64,000 nt of DNA from Zunongwangia atlantica 22II14-10F7 (GCF_002094855.1 NZ_ARYN01000015.1:62001-126000); one strand, 5' to 3'. Shown: positions 33,248 through 42,674, counted from the first letter of the stretch. The notes: a model not told the origin generated them from the sequence alone. Translations and numbers: made by a program.

Positions 33248-35854
33248 TTATTCAGAAGCCGTTAATTCTTCCTGATTTCTGAATACTAAATTATCGTCAA
33301 ATTCATCTAATAAGATGATACTATCGGTATGAATATTTCCTGAAAGGATTTCTTTAGAAAGTTTATTCAACACCTCTTTTTGAACCGTTCTTTTTACCGG
33401 TCTTGCGCCAAATTGTGGATCGAAACCTCGTTTTGCAAGGAAAGCTAAAGCTTGTTCTGTAGCATCTAAAACAATGTTTTGTTTTGCCAGCATTTTCTTC
33501 ACACCTTTTAACTGAAGATCTACAATTCGTTTAATATCTTTTTGTGTTAAAGGAGTGAACATTACAATATCGTCGATACGGTTTATAAATTCTGGTCTTA
33601 CACTTTGTTTTAGTACGCCAAGAACTTCAGTTTTTGCCGCTTCCATTGCGGTTTCAACATCCTGGATCGCTTCAAATTTATCCTGAATAATCTGGCTTCC
33701 CATATTCGAAGTCATAATAATGATGGTGTTCTTAAAGTCGGCCAAACGTCCCTTGTTATCTGTTAGGCGTCCTTCATCAAGCACCTGTAACAGGATGTTA
33801 AACGTGTCTGGATGCGCTTTTTCGATCTCATCCAAGAGTACAACTGAATATGGTTTACGTCTAACAGCCTCAGTTAACTGTCCGCCTTCGTCGTAACCAA
33901 CATATCCCGGAGGAGCACCAACTAAACGGCTTACCGAATGACGCTCCTGGTATTCGCTCATATCGATTCTGGTCATTGCCGATTCGTCATCGAATAAATA
34001 TTCTGCCAGTGCTTTCGCTAATTCAGTTTTACCAACTCCGGTTGTTCCTAGGAATAAGAAGGATCCAATTGGTCTATTCTGATCCTGTAATCCAGCACGA
34101 CTTCTACGAACGGCATCACTTACGGCAACAATTGCTTCTTCCTGTCCTACAACGCGACGGTGTAATTCGTCTTCTAGTCGAAGTAATTTTTCACGTTCGC
34201 TTTGTAACATTTTAGTTACCGGAATTCCCGTCCATTTTGCAACAACTTCAGCAATATCATCGTTAGTAACTTCTTCCTGAATTAAAGATTTACCACTTTC
34301 TTTTTGCTGAACTTCTTTCTGAAGTCGCTCTAATTTCTCCTGGGCTTCCTTGATTTTTCCATAACGTAGCTCGGCAACCTTTCCGTAGTCACCTTCACGC
34401 TCGGCACGCTCGGCTTCCAATTTATATTCTTCAATTTCAGATTTAGCTCCCTGGATGTTATCTACAACTTCTTTCTCATTTTTCCATTGTGCATGAATTT
34501 CATTTCGCTCTTCCTTAAGATTCGCTAAATCTGCATGTAAAGATTTAAGTTTTGCTTCATCCTTTTCGCGTTTAATTGCTTCGATCTCGATTTCCAGCTG
34601 CATGATCTTACGATCTAAAACATCTAACTCTTCTGGTTTCGAGTTGATCTCCATTCGAAGTTTAGAAGCAGCTTCATCCATAAGATCGATCGCCTTATCT
34701 GGCAAAAATCGATTAGTGATATAACGTTGCGATAGTTCCACCGCTGCGATAATCGCTTCATCCTTAATTCTAACTTTGTGGTGTTGCTCGTATTTTTCTT
34801 TAATACCACGAAGTATCGAGATCGCACTTTCTGTGTCTGGTTCTTCAACCATCACTTTTTGGAAACGGCGTTCTAAGGCTTTATCTTTTTCAAAATACTT
34901 TTGATATTCATCTAAAGTGGTCGCTCCAATCGCTCTAAGCTCGCCACGGGCAAGTGCAGGTTTTAGAATGTTTGCGGCATCCATTGCGCCCTGGCCACCA
35001 CCGGCACCAACAAGTGTATGAATCTCATCGATAAAAAGAACAATATTACCATCGCTGCCGGTTACTTCTTTAATAACCGCTTTTAAACGTTCTTCGAATT
35101 CTCCTTTAAATTTAGCTCCAGCAATTAGCGCTCCCATATCCAAAGAGAAAATTTGTTTCTTCTTAAGATTTTCAGGAACATCACCAGCTACGATACGATG
35201 TGCTAAACCTTCAGCAATCGCAGTTTTACCGGTACCGGGCTCACCAACAAGCATTGGGTTGTTCTTGGTTCTACGCGATAAGATCTGTAAGATTCGGCGT
35301 ATTTCTTCATCTCTACCGATTACAGGATCCAGTTTTCCGGTTTCTGCTAATTGGTTAAGGTTTTTCGCATACTTATTTAAAGAGTTATACGTTTCTTCAG
35401 CACTTTGAGAAGTTACACGATCTCCCTTTCTTAATTCTTCGATAGCTGCTTTAAGACCTTTTTCAGTAGCACCCTGATCTTTGAGGATCTGAGAAATTTT
35501 ACTGGAAGATTTAAAGATTGCCAGTATTAAATGTTCTACAGAAACATACTCATCGTTCATTTTTTTGGCAATGCTCGATGCTTCGTTCACTGTTTTGCCG
35601 GCCTCCCGACTTAACATGATATCGCCACCGCTAACTTTTGGAAAACTCTGAAGTGTGTTATCCAAAATTTGATTAAAGAGGTTAACGTTAATGTTCAGTT
35701 TTTTCAGCAAAAAAGGAGTAACATTTTCATCTACGATCGTAATCGCTTTAAATAAATGCTCATTTTCGATTTGCTGATGGCCCATCTCTTGAGCAAGCTG
35801 CTGTGCCTGCTGAATGGCCTCTTGTGATTTTATGGTGAAATGATTAAAGTTCAT
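33248..35854 (-). CDS. clpB: ATP-dependent disaggregase ClpB
   Basis: An 868-residue AAA+ unfoldase that resolves aggregates with DnaK/DnaJ. N domain ([21 protein letters not shown]); NBD1 Walker [10 protein letters not shown] (about 206); long middle coiled coil ([27 protein letters not shown], about 412-530); NBD2 Walker [18 protein letters not shown] (about 607) and [17 protein letters not shown]-terminal D2 arginine region [11 protein letters not shown]. The upstream region has two direct AGACAAAA copies (35909 and 35941) 32 bases apart but no CIRCE element. dnaJ of the same machinery is at the window's left edge. Confidence 0.98.
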   Translation of the reverse strand: MNFNHFTIKSQEAIQQAQQLAQEMGHQQIENEHLFKAITIVDENVTPFLLKKLNINVNLFNQILDNTLQSFPKVSGGDIMLSREAGKTVNEASSIAKKMNDEYVSVEHLILAIFKSSSKISQILKDQGATEKGLKAAIEELRKGDRVTSQSAEETYNSLNKYAKNLNQLAETGKLDPVIGRDEEIRRILQILSRRTKNNPMLVGEPGTGKTAIAEGLAHRIVAGDVPENLKKKQIFSLDMGALIAGAKFKGEFEERLKAVIKEVTGSDGNIVLFIDEIHTLVGAGGGQGAMDAANILKPALARGELRAIGATTLDEYQKYFEKDKALERRFQKVMVEEPDTESAISILRGIKEKYEQHHKVRIKDEAIIAAVELSQRYITNRFLPDKAIDLMDEAASKLRMEINSKPEELDVLDRKIMQLEIEIEAIKREKDEAKLKSLHADLANLKEERNEIHAQWKNEKEVVDNIQGAKSEIEEYKLEAERAEREGDYGKVAELRYGKIKEAQEKLERLQKEVQQKESGKSLIQEEVTNDDIAEVVAKWTGIPVTKMLQSEREKLLRLEDELHRRVVGQEEAIVAVSDAVRRSRAGLQDQNRPIGSFLFLGTTGVGKTELAKALAEYLFDDESAMTRIDMSEYQERHSVSRLVGAPPGYVGYDEGGQLTEAVRRKPYSVVLLDEIEKAHPDTFNILLQVLDEGRLTDNKGRLADFKNTIIIMTSNMGSQIIQDKFEAIQDVETAMEAAKTEVLGVLKQSVRPEFINRIDDIVMFTPLTQKDIKRIVDLQLKGVKKMLAKQNIVLDATEQALAFLAKRGFDPQFGARPVKRTVQKEVLNKLSKEILSGNIHTDSIILLDEFDDNLVFRNQEELTASE

Positions 35855-36010
35855 AGTCTTTTTGTTTTTTGAATTCTAAATAGCAAATGCTGTACCTTAT
35901 GAATAATTAGACAAAATGGCATTATTTTTAAATAATCTTAAGACAAAACGACAGTTTTTGTATTTATACTGAAAATCTTTTAATTTGTGTAATCATCTGG
36001 TTTTAAGGTG

Positions 36011-36018
36011 TATCTTTG
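36011..36018 (+). promoter_or_regulatory. -7 element TATCTTTG of ytxJ with TTG at 35985-35987
   Basis: TATCTTTG fits TAnnTTTG and lies 14 bases before the ATG at 36033; TTG is 23 bases further up. It shows that a longer open frame beginning near 35985 is not the gene start. Confidence 0.65.
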
Positions 36019-36032
36019 CAAAAAATTTAAGT

Positions 36033-36428
36033 ATGGGAATTTTTGATAAAATGTTTGGAGGAGGAGAGAAGGAGTCGAAAAATGAGTCTACATTACAGTG
36101 GACTCCCTTAAATGATATATCGCAGTTAGAGATAGCTGAAATGGAATCGCAGCAGCAATTGGTTGGAATATTAAAACATTCTACAAGGTGCGGAATTAGC
36201 CGAATGGTGTTAAGACAATTTGAAAATTCTTATGATCTACCTGAAGATGCACCGGTGAAATTATACTTTTTAGACTTGCTAAGCCACCGAGATATCTCGA
36301 ATGAAATTGCAAATCGATTTAAGGTAATGCACGAGAGTCCGCAGCTTATCTTACTTAAAGAAAAATTGGTAGTACACCATAGTTCCCATCAAGACATTGA
36401 TAGCGAAAATCTCAAAGAATTTATATAA
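36033..36428 (+). CDS. ytxJ: Bacillithiol-system redox protein YtxJ (BrxC-like)
   Basis: A 131-residue thioredoxin-fold protein. The family motif is KHSTRCGISRMVLRQFE (about residues 42-58), a single redox Cys (CGIS) instead of CxxC, as in BrxC/YtxJ, which removes bacillithiol from proteins or assists bacilliredoxins. Flavobacteria use bacillithiol, so the assignment fits the lineage. The ATG at 36033 was chosen because the preceding frame is interrupted by the promoter element. It is 120 bases upstream of the small charged protein at 36549. Confidence 0.85.
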   Translation: MGIFDKMFGGGEKESKNESTLQWTPLNDISQLEIAEMESQQQLVGILKHSTRCGISRMVLRQFENSYDLPEDAPVKLYFLDLLSHRDISNEIANRFKVMHESPQLILLKEKLVVHHSSHQDIDSENLKEFI

Positions 36429-36548
36429 AATTTGAATATTTTCTTTTTTTAATTTAATTTTAGAAACCTTTGTTAAAGATTATTAATCAATATTTCAAAA
36501 AGGTTCATCATTTGTAATTTTGAATCAGGTTTAAAGATTAATCAAGTT

Positions 36549-36755
36549 ATGGATAAAGAGATAGATTTTAAAGAACTGGAAAGAAGATGGGAAGCCATCA
36601 AAAAAGGTCAGGAAACCGAAAGACAGAAAAGAGAGTTCCAAGACTACAGCAATGCAAATCTCCCGGAAGATCGAGAGAAAGAAAGTAGCGATAAGAAAGC
36701 TGCTGAAGCTACGCTGCGCGAGTCGAGGGAATTTAGAAGCTATAGCCGACAATAA
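36549..36755 (+). CDS. Small, highly charged hypothetical protein
   Basis: A 68-residue soluble protein with no signal peptide, extremely rich in Glu/Lys/Arg (for example FKELERRWEAIKKGQE, DREKESSDKKAAEATLRESRE) and containing two FQDY/FRSY aromatic spots. It probably forms helices or is partly disordered. I do not recognise it. It has its own terminator, and its start is followed by a clean open frame, so it is likely a real gene. It lies between ytxJ and fahA. Confidence 0.6.
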   Translation: MDKEIDFKELERRWEAIKKGQETERQKREFQDYSNANLPEDREKESSDKKAAEATLRESREFRSYSRQ

Positions 36756-36757
36756 AT

Positions 36758-36791
36758 AAAAAAAGCTGCCATGATTTGGCAGCTTTTTTTA
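36758..36791 (+). terminator. Rho-independent terminator after the small charged protein
   Basis: Stem AAAAAGCTGCCA / TGGCAGCTTTTT with a short loop and T-tract. It lies 22 bases before the fahA stop on the opposite strand and can act in both directions. Confidence 0.88.
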
Positions 36792-36813
36792 TTACCTGTT
36801 TTTAAGGTACAGG

Positions 36814-38103
36814 TTATTTCTTTTTAGGTTCGAATACTGGTAAAATTTTGGTGTTAATTTCACCAAAACCAATTCGTACGCTCTCATTTTCACAGTGACC
36901 TCTCATTATAACCGTATCATTATCTTCGATAAAGCTACGCGAACTTCCGTCCCCCAATTTTAATGGTTTTTCACCTTTCCAGGAAAGTTCTAACATACTA
37001 CCATAAGTATCTGGTGTTGGCCCAGAAATTGTTCCTGAAGCCATCATATCTCCAGAGTTTACAGGGCATCCATTAATAGTATGATGCGCCAATTGCTGAC
37101 TCATATTCCAATACAAATATTTATAATTTGTCTTCGATAGTAAGTTTTCTTCGCTTCCTTCTGGTTTTAAGTAAACTTCAAGATTTATGTCGAAGCTCTT
37201 ATTACCACTGTACTGTAAGTAAGACATTAGTTCTTTTTCTGGTTTAGGACCTTCTGTTCTAAAAGGTTCTAAAGCATCCATAGTTACAATCCAGGGAGAG
37301 ATTGAAGAAGCAAAGTTTTTGGCTAAGAATGGCCCAAGTGGAGCATATTCCCATTTTTGGATATCACGAGCACTCCAGTCGTTAAACATAACCATTCCAA
37401 AAATATAGTCTTCAGCTTCGTCTACAGGAATTGGCTCTCCCAATAAGTTAGCATCTGTGGTGATAAAGGCCATTTCCATTTCAAAATCTACCTGTTTTGA
37501 CGGTCCAAAAACCGGTTCTTTAGCACCTTCTGGCATTGTTTGCCCCTTTGGACGATGAATAGGAATATGACTGGTAACTATAGAAGAACTTCTACCATGA
37601 TATCCAACCGGAATATGAAGCCAGTTTGGTAGCAGTGCATTCTCTTTATCTCTAAACATACTACCTACATTAGTTGCATGTTCTTTACTAGAATAAAAAT
37701 CGGTATAATCGCCAACCTGCACCGGCATTTGCATTTCAATCTCATCTAGAGTGAAAAGCACTACATTACGGTGCTCCTGGTTATTTTTTAAGGTTTCGTT
37801 CTTCTCGTCAAAAATTTTGGCAATTCGGTTTCTAACTAAACGCCAGGTTTTTTTACCATCTGAAATAAAATCATTTAAAGTATCCTGAAGAAAAATATCA
37901 TCGGTCAAAGGAATACCCTCAAAGTAACCAAGCTGATGTAAAGCACCAAGATCGATCGCAAAATCACCGATTCTGGTTCCGATAGTAATGATATCATCTC
38001 TGGTTAAAAAGACACCAAAAGGGATGTTCTGAATAGGGAAATCAGTATCCTTAGGAATGTCTAACCAGGTTTTTCTTGTAGGATCGTTTGCGGTAATTGA
38101 CAT
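36814..38103 (-). CDS. fahA: Fumarylacetoacetase
   Basis: A 429-residue enzyme hydrolysing fumarylacetoacetate to fumarate and acetoacetate, the last step of tyrosine breakdown. N-terminal SH3-like domain, then the FAH fold: HIPVGYHGRSSSIV (about 168-181), EMEMAFITTD (about 211-220, metal Glu pair), FGMVMFNDWSARDIQKWEY (about 240-258, Asp and Lys of the active site) and INGCPVNSGDMMASGTISGP (about 343-362). Length agrees with the family. It is divergent from glyA, with a 108-bp shared promoter region. Confidence 0.96.
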   Translation of the reverse strand: MSITANDPTRKTWLDIPKDTDFPIQNIPFGVFLTRDDIITIGTRIGDFAIDLGALHQLGYFEGIPLTDDIFLQDTLNDFISDGKKTWRLVRNRIAKIFDEKNETLKNNQEHRNVVLFTLDEIEMQMPVQVGDYTDFYSSKEHATNVGSMFRDKENALLPNWLHIPVGYHGRSSSIVTSHIPIHRPKGQTMPEGAKEPVFGPSKQVDFEMEMAFITTDANLLGEPIPVDEAEDYIFGMVMFNDWSARDIQKWEYAPLGPFLAKNFASSISPWIVTMDALEPFRTEGPKPEKELMSYLQYSGNKSFDINLEVYLKPEGSEENLLSKTNYKYLYWNMSQQLAHHTINGCPVNSGDMMASGTISGPTPDTYGSMLELSWKGEKPLKLGDGSSRSFIEDNDTVIMRGHCENESVRIGFGEINTKILPVFEPKKK

Positions 38104-38137
38104 AGAAAAATAAAAATTTGTTAAAATCTGATTGATT

Positions 38138-38145
38138 CAAATATA
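38138..38145 (-). promoter_or_regulatory. -7 element TATATTTG of fahA
   Basis: Minus-strand TATATTTG lies 34 bases before the fahA ATG. Confidence 0.55.
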
Positions 38146-38177
38146 TTATTTTCCTGTAATTAACCGAATGTATTTAT

Positions 38178-38185
38178 TACTTTTG
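38178..38185 (+). promoter_or_regulatory. -7 element TACTTTTG of glyA
   Basis: TACTTTTG fits TAnnTTTG and lies 26 bases before the glyA ATG. Confidence 0.6.
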
Positions 38186-38211
38186 ATGAATATTTAACGT
38201 AAATATTTAAG

Positions 38212-39486
38212 ATGCAACGAGATACAATAATTTTTGATTTAATCGAGAAGGAAAAAGAGCGTCAACTACATGGTTTAGAGCTTATTGCAAGTGAAAACTT
38301 TGTGAGTGATCAGGTAATGGAAGCTGCCGGATCTGTACTTACCAACAAGTATGCAGAGGGATATCCCGGTAAACGTTACTATGGTGGGTGTGAAGTTGTA
38401 GATGAGGTAGAACAGTTAGCTATAGATCGCTTAAAAGAACTTTTTGGTGCTGAATATGCTAACGTGCAGCCACACTCTGGTTCACAAGCTAACACTGCTG
38501 TTTTTCAGGCCTGTTTAAAGCCAGGTGAAAAATTCTTAGGTTTCGATCTTTCTCACGGTGGGCATTTAACACATGGTTCTCCGGTAAACTTTTCAGGTAG
38601 ATTATATGAGCCTGTCTTTTATGGAGTAGATAAAGAAACCGGACTTATCGATTACGATAAAGTTGCAGAGATTGCAGAAAAAGAAAAACCAAAAATGATT
38701 ATTGCAGGAGCCTCTGCATATTCTCGTGAAATAGATTATAAAAGATTTAGAGAGATTGCAGATAGCGTTGGTGCTATTTTATTTGCAGATATTGCTCATC
38801 CTGCTGGCCTTATCGCTAAAGGTGTTATTGGAGATCCAATCCCACATTGTCATATTGTAACTTCTACAACTCATAAAACACTTCGTGGCCCACGTGGTGG
38901 AATTATAATGATGGGAAAAGATTTTGATAATCCTTTTGGAGAAAAATTGAAAAATGGAAGTCTTAAGAAAATGTCTGCTATTTTAAATAGTGCAATTTTC
39001 CCAGGAAATCAGGGTGGTCCTTTAGAGCATATTATCGCTGCTAAAGCGGTTGCTTTTGGAGAAGCTTTAACCGATGAGTTTTTGCATTATGCTGTACAGG
39101 TGAAGAAAAATGCTAAGGTAATGGCAGAAGCTTTTGTTGAAAAAGACTACCAAATCATTTCTGGCGGAACTGATAATCACTGTATGCTTATCGATCTTAG
39201 AAATAAAGGAGTAAGCGGTAAAGAAGCTGAAGAAGCTTTAACCAAAGCAGATATTACGGTTAACAAAAATATGGTGCCATTTGATGATAAATCACCTTTT
39301 GTAACTTCTGGAATTAGAATTGGTACTGCTGCCGTAACAACAAGAGGTTTGGTTGAAAAAGATATGCCTAAGATCGTAGAATTGATCGATAAGGTAATTT
39401 CTAATATTGATAACGATGCTAAATTAGCTGAAGTAAAATCTGAAGTGAATGCCCTAATGCATGGTCGTCCACTTTTTAAAGCTTAA
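38212..39486 (+). CDS. glyA: Serine hydroxymethyltransferase
   Basis: A 424-residue PLP enzyme interconverting serine and glycine with tetrahydrofolate. Conserved parts: [31 protein letters not shown] near the N-terminus, [39 protein letters not shown] and the PLP-lysine site [14 protein letters not shown] (about 222-235). No riboswitch-like structure was seen in the 108-bp gap to fahA. It is monocistronic with a terminator at 39511. Confidence 0.98.
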   Translation: MQRDTIIFDLIEKEKERQLHGLELIASENFVSDQVMEAAGSVLTNKYAEGYPGKRYYGGCEVVDEVEQLAIDRLKELFGAEYANVQPHSGSQANTAVFQACLKPGEKFLGFDLSHGGHLTHGSPVNFSGRLYEPVFYGVDKETGLIDYDKVAEIAEKEKPKMIIAGASAYSREIDYKRFREIADSVGAILFADIAHPAGLIAKGVIGDPIPHCHIVTSTTHKTLRGPRGGIIMMGKDFDNPFGEKLKNGSLKKMSAILNSAIFPGNQGGPLEHIIAAKAVAFGEALTDEFLHYAVQVKKNAKVMAEAFVEKDYQIISGGTDNHCMLIDLRNKGVSGKEAEEALTKADITVNKNMVPFDDKSPFVTSGIRIGTAAVTTRGLVEKDMPKIVELIDKVISNIDNDAKLAEVKSEVNALMHGRPLFKA

Positions 39487-39507
39487 GCTATTTTTACCAA
39501 TATTATA

Positions 39508-39541
39508 TAAAAAAAGCTACCAATTTTGGTAGCTTTTTTTG
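39508..39541 (+). terminator. Rho-independent terminator of glyA
   Basis: Stem AAAAAGCTACCAA / TTGGTAGCTTTTT with a TT loop and T-tract (39511-39540). Confidence 0.9.
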
Positions 39542-39561
39542 TTCGTTTCTGGATCGATCGA

Positions 39562-39903
39562 TTATAATTTTAATTTTCGGGTTAGGTAAAAACCTAAAAA
39601 TAAAAATGCTCCTGGGGTAAAAAAGCAACAGGCAACATACACTAGGTCACTATTTAAAATGGTGTAGGTTTCAAAAAGGTTTCCTATAAGAAATCCAAAA
39701 CCAACCCCCATTAAAATAAGTGATAAATTAAGTAAAATAACTGGCCAAACCGGTGATGCTCTATCTTTTCTAAATTTAAATAGTGATGCATCTTTATCGT
39801 GTTCGATAAGAGCCAGGCGTTCTTTATTTCTTGTTTGAAAGAACAGAAAACAAATACCAAAGATGCAGGCAAAAAGGGAAATACATATAATAACAGGTTC
39901 CAT
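39562..39903 (-). CDS. DUF6249-like small membrane protein
   Basis: A 113-residue membrane protein with three hydrophobic segments: PVIICISLFACIFGICFLFF (about 3-22), VWPVILLNLSLILMGVGFGFLIGN (about 52-75) and LVYVACCFFTPGAFLFLGFYL (about 87-107). Its pattern fits DUF6249. It is divergent from the ECF sigma gene, and a GTAAC-N17-CGTC promoter-like site (39982-39957) lies upstream, identical in form to that of the sigma gene. This suggests it is part of the sigma regulon or its signalling system. Confidence 0.75.
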   Translation of the reverse strand: MEPVIICISLFACIFGICFLFFQTRNKERLALIEHDKDASLFKFRKDRASPVWPVILLNLSLILMGVGFGFLIGNLFETYTILNSDLVYVACCFFTPGAFLFLGFYLTRKLKL

Positions 39904-39956
39904 ATTTTAATTTTATTTGATTAATGACTAATTTTTTAAGCGCTTTCAAAAGTTAA

Positions 39957-39982
39957 GACGATACTTTGTAAAAACAGGTTAC
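39957..39982 (-). promoter_or_regulatory. Putative ECF-sigma promoter of the DUF6249 gene (GTAAC-N17-CGTC)
   Basis: On the minus strand GTAAC at 39982-39978, 17 bases, CGTC at 39960-39957, 54 bases before the ATG of the DUF6249 gene. Confidence 0.6.
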
Positions 39983-40013
39983 AAATAAATTCAAAAAAAA
40001 GAATAAAATTAAT

Positions 40014-40039
40014 GTAACCAGGTTTTCTTAATCGTCGTC
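40014..40039 (+). promoter_or_regulatory. Putative autoregulated ECF-sigma promoter (GTAAC-N17-CGTC)
   Basis: GTAAC at 40014-40018, 17 bases, CGTC at 40036-40039, 10 bases before the ATG of the sigma gene. GTAAC/CGTC-like -35/-10 elements are common for ECF sigma factors, and many autoregulate. Confidence 0.65.
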
Positions 40040-40049
40040 ATATACTAAA

Positions 40050-40631
40050 ATGACCATCAAAAAAGACCAATTACTCATCGATCAAATCCTGGGCGGAGAT
40101 AAGCAATTATTCTCTGTCCTGGTAGATCGTTATAAAAAATTGGTGTTTACCTTATGTTTACGATTATTGAAAAATAGGGAAGAGGCTGAAGAAGTTGCTC
40201 AGGATAGTTTTGTGAAAATCTATAAATCTCTTAATAAATTTAAAGGTGAGGCAAAATTTTCGACCTGGGTGTATCGAGTAACTTATAATAATTGTCTCGA
40301 TTTTCTGAAGGCGAAAAAACGTAAATTTCAGGAATTAAGTGTAGATGCTTATGATGGTTTTGAGATCGAAGATTTAGATAATGCTATTACTGTTCTTGAA
40401 GAAAAGGAGCGAAAATCGGCTATTTTGAGCTGTATTAATAGTCTGAATGAAGATGATGCATTTTTGCTAACTTTACATTATTACGAAGACCAGTCGGTTA
40501 AAGAAATTGCTGAAATTATGAATTTATCTGTGGCCAACGTAAAAGTAAAGTTGTACCGAAGCCGTAAACAACTGGCGGTTATTTTAAAAAGAAGGTTGTC
40601 GAATGATATGTTGCTGAAGTATGGAAAATAA
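40050..40631 (+). CDS. ECF-type RNA polymerase sigma factor
   Basis: A 193-residue sigma-70-family factor with only regions 2 and 4. Region 2 is VDRYKKLVFTLCLRLLKNREEAEEVAQDSFVKIYKSL...FSTWVYRVTYNNCLDFLK (about 22-90, core binding and -10 recognition), region 4 is LNEDDAFLLTLHYYEDQSVKEIAEIMNLSVANVKVKLYRSRKQL (about 133-177, HTH for -35). It overlaps the next gene by 11 bases. The GTAAC/CGTC site just upstream suggests self-activation. Confidence 0.95.
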   Translation: MTIKKDQLLIDQILGGDKQLFSVLVDRYKKLVFTLCLRLLKNREEAEEVAQDSFVKIYKSLNKFKGEAKFSTWVYRVTYNNCLDFLKAKKRKFQELSVDAYDGFEIEDLDNAITVLEEKERKSAILSCINSLNEDDAFLLTLHYYEDQSVKEIAEIMNLSVANVKVKLYRSRKQLAVILKRRLSNDMLLKYGK

Positions 40632-41064
40632 AGAAAAGAAATTAAACGAATTTACTCAGAAAATTTTCAGTGAAACCAGTCTGGAAACTCCATCTTTCAA
40701 TTTTACCGATAAGGTAATGGCTAACCTTCCTGAAATTCATTCAGCTAAAACAATAAAAACTACTTCAGTTAAGAAAATAAAATATGAGCCATTAATTTCT
40801 AAAAGCGGTTGGATAATGATCGCAGCTTTTGTGGCGATATTGTTAATTTCAGCATATTTTTCTTCCGCAGTAAACGCATCAGAAGTAATGATCGATAAAT
40901 GGAGTACGCTGAAATCTGTTTTTAATTTCTCTTTTAAAATGCCCAATATTGGTATTATAAATACAGATGTTTTGGCGATTTCTATAGCACTTTTTACCGC
41001 TTATTTTTTATTAGAAATTTTTCTGCTGAATAACTGGATAAATAAGAGAAATTTTGTTCAATAA
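40621..41064 (+). CDS. Putative membrane anti-sigma factor
   Basis: A 147-residue protein whose start overlaps the sigma gene by 11 bases. The cytoplasmic N-terminal part (about 1-62, LNEFTQKIFSETSLETPSFNFTDKVMANL) is followed by membrane segments WIMIAAFVAILLISAYFSSA (about 64-83) and DVLAISIALFTAYFLLEIFLL (about 117-137). It lacks the zinc-binding HxxxCxxC motif of the common ZAS anti-sigma domain. Location next to the sigma gene makes an anti-sigma role likely but the sequence alone does not show it. Confidence 0.72.
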   Translation: MENKEKKLNEFTQKIFSETSLETPSFNFTDKVMANLPEIHSAKTIKTTSVKKIKYEPLISKSGWIMIAAFVAILLISAYFSSAVNASEVMIDKWSTLKSVFNFSFKMPNIGIINTDVLAISIALFTAYFLLEIFLLNNWINKRNFVQ

Positions 41065-41103
41065 TCGAGATTAAATATCTTCTGGGCTTTTTTTGAGTGA
41101 GGC

Positions 41104-41517
41104 TTAAACTGATTTTTCCTGAAATAAAACCTTCATATTTTCATCGATTCTTGCCGGACGTTTAGACTCGTGGCTCATTAAACACCAGGTGGTTTTTGCT
41201 TGTGCCAGAACTTTATTGGTGTTTTTGTTTTTAATACTTACGTGTCTTATAGAAGTTACATTGGTAATTTGATCTACATAAGTTTGTAGCAGGATCTCAT
41301 CGTCTAAAAACGCCTGTTGTTTATAATCGATCTCATGTCGAACTACTACCCAAAAAAAATCTTCTTTTTGAGCTGCTGAAGCGCGATCTTCCCAATGGCC
41401 TTTTGCGACATCCTGGATCCATTGCACATATTGTACATTATTTACATGGTTTTGTTCATCAAGATCGCTTGGGGTAACCTTGATTTCCATTTCAAAAATT
41501 TGGGGTGTGGTAATCAT
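41104..41517 (-). CDS. Acyl-CoA thioesterase, hotdog fold
   Basis: A 137-residue cytoplasmic protein of the 4-hydroxybenzoyl-CoA thioesterase/YbgC-like family. The catalytic Asp region is VTPSDLDEQNHVNNVQYVQWIQ (about 13-34, aspartate-to-hydrophilic variant of the D-x-x-x-H-x-N motif), and VRHEIDYKQQAFLDDEI and VLAQAKTTWCLM follow. Substrate is not known. Its start abuts the stop of the glutamine cyclotransferase gene, so they are cotranscribed. Confidence 0.88.
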   Translation of the reverse strand: MITTPQIFEMEIKVTPSDLDEQNHVNNVQYVQWIQDVAKGHWEDRASAAQKEDFFWVVVRHEIDYKQQAFLDDEILLQTYVDQITNVTSIRHVSIKNKNTNKVLAQAKTTWCLMSHESKRPARIDENMKVLFQEKSV

Positions 41518-42585
41518 TTACTTTTCTATAATTTTTACCTCAAATAATTTATCCCAGTGTTTTCCTGTTACAAAAAGTTGCTTGGTATGAGGGTTATAGG
41601 CAATACCATTTAAAACATGGTTTACTTCATTAAGCTCATTTTCGTTACCTAATTTACTTCTTAAACCTCTAAAATCGATAAGTCCAACAATGGCTCCGTT
41701 TTTAGGATTAATAATCGCCACGCCATCTTTTTGGTAAGTGTTTGCGTAAATAAGGCCATCTACCCATTCTAACTCATTCATTTTAGAATTAATGCTTTTA
41801 TGAGTAGCGATTTGGATGTAATCTTCTTCGGCTAAAGTTTCAGGATTCAAAAGCCAGATCTTTTCTGTTCCGTCACTTTTATAAATATGTTTACCATCAT
41901 TACAAAGTCCCCAGCCTTCTTCACTTTGGTTATAACTAAAGGTTCCTTTTTTCTCAAAAGTTTTGCGATCGTAGATATAACCTTCTTTTGCCTGCCAGGT
42001 AAGTAAAATGATCTGGTCGTTAAAAATGGTCATTCCTTCTCCAAAAACCGAATCATCTAAATCTATAATCTGTAAAACTTCACCGGTTTTAAGATCTACT
42101 TTTCTAAGATCAGATTCGCCATATTCACCTGTGCTTTCATATAAAGTATCGTTTAAAAACTCTAATCCCTGGGTGTAAGCTTCTGGATCGTGAGGATAAG
42201 TATTTACAATCTCGTAAGTATAGGCTTTAGGCGGCGTATCATTAAAGATTTTGATCGATTTATGGGTAGTATCTTTTTGGCCTTCGTAATAAACTTCAGC
42301 CTTTAAAGTTTGATTTCCTAAAAGTTGATCTTTAAGCTTAATGTCAAAAGACCAGTTTGGTGATTTTGCGGTTACTTTTTCAGTATTCAAATAAACGATA
42401 ACCGAGTCGATACTGAACTCTTTTTTGTTTTCAATTTGCCCTGAAATGCTTTCGCCAAGCTGAAATTCTTTCTTATTTTCATCAGTTTTAATAGTAAAAT
42501 GCGATTTTTTTGAGCCAGAATTACTTCCGCAGGAAAAATATAAAAAAGCTAATGTTAAGATTAACAGAGATTTAAATTTCATCAT
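41518..42585 (-). CDS. Glutaminyl-peptide cyclotransferase (plant/bacterial type), lipoprotein
   Basis: A 355-residue exported lipoprotein: signal LLILTLAFLYFSC, Cys about 19. A beta-sandwich-like N-terminal part (about 25-110) precedes the glutamine cyclotransferase domain with TYPHDPEAYTQGLEFLNDTLYESTGEYGESDLRKVDLKTGEVLQ (about 130-174) and the later WGLCNDGKHIYKSDGTEKIWLLNPETL. It would form N-terminal pyroglutamate on exported peptides. ATG at 42585 or the adjacent 42582 are both possible. It lies upstream of the hotdog thioesterase with no gap. Confidence 0.88.
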   Translation of the reverse strand: MMKFKSLLILTLAFLYFSCGSNSGSKKSHFTIKTDENKKEFQLGESISGQIENKKEFSIDSVIVYLNTEKVTAKSPNWSFDIKLKDQLLGNQTLKAEVYYEGQKDTTHKSIKIFNDTPPKAYTYEIVNTYPHDPEAYTQGLEFLNDTLYESTGEYGESDLRKVDLKTGEVLQIIDLDDSVFGEGMTIFNDQIILLTWQAKEGYIYDRKTFEKKGTFSYNQSEEGWGLCNDGKHIYKSDGTEKIWLLNPETLAEEDYIQIATHKSINSKMNELEWVDGLIYANTYQKDGVAIINPKNGAIVGLIDFRGLRSKLGNENELNEVNHVLNGIAYNPHTKQLFVTGKHWDKLFEVKIIEK

Positions 42586-42639
42586 CTTCTAAAGTCCTAT
42601 TTTGTATGGCTAAATTAACTAATTCTGTTTAAAAAATGC

Positions 42640-42669
42640 TTGCCAGAAGTGCTAAAGATTGTATATTTG
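42640..42669 (+). promoter_or_regulatory. SRP RNA promoter (TTG-N19-TATATTTG)
   Basis: TTG at 42640-42642 and TATATTTG at 42662-42669, separated by 19 bases, match the Bacteroidota -33/-7 consensus. The predicted start site about 6 bases further lies at the first base of the paired SRP RNA end (42675). Confidence 0.75.
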
Positions 42670-42674
42670 CACCC

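Noticed and set aside
35855-36010. CIRCE heat-shock operator before clpB
   Set aside because: No TTAGCACTC-N9-GAGTGCTAA inverted repeat is present.
35985-36032. Longer N-terminus for ytxJ
   Set aside because: The extra frame overlaps the TAnnTTTG element at 36011; the ATG at 36033 fits the promoter and the family start.
38104-38211. Glycine or other riboswitch before glyA
   Set aside because: The gap is only 108 bp, holds two promoters, and no glycine-aptamer-like conserved core was found.
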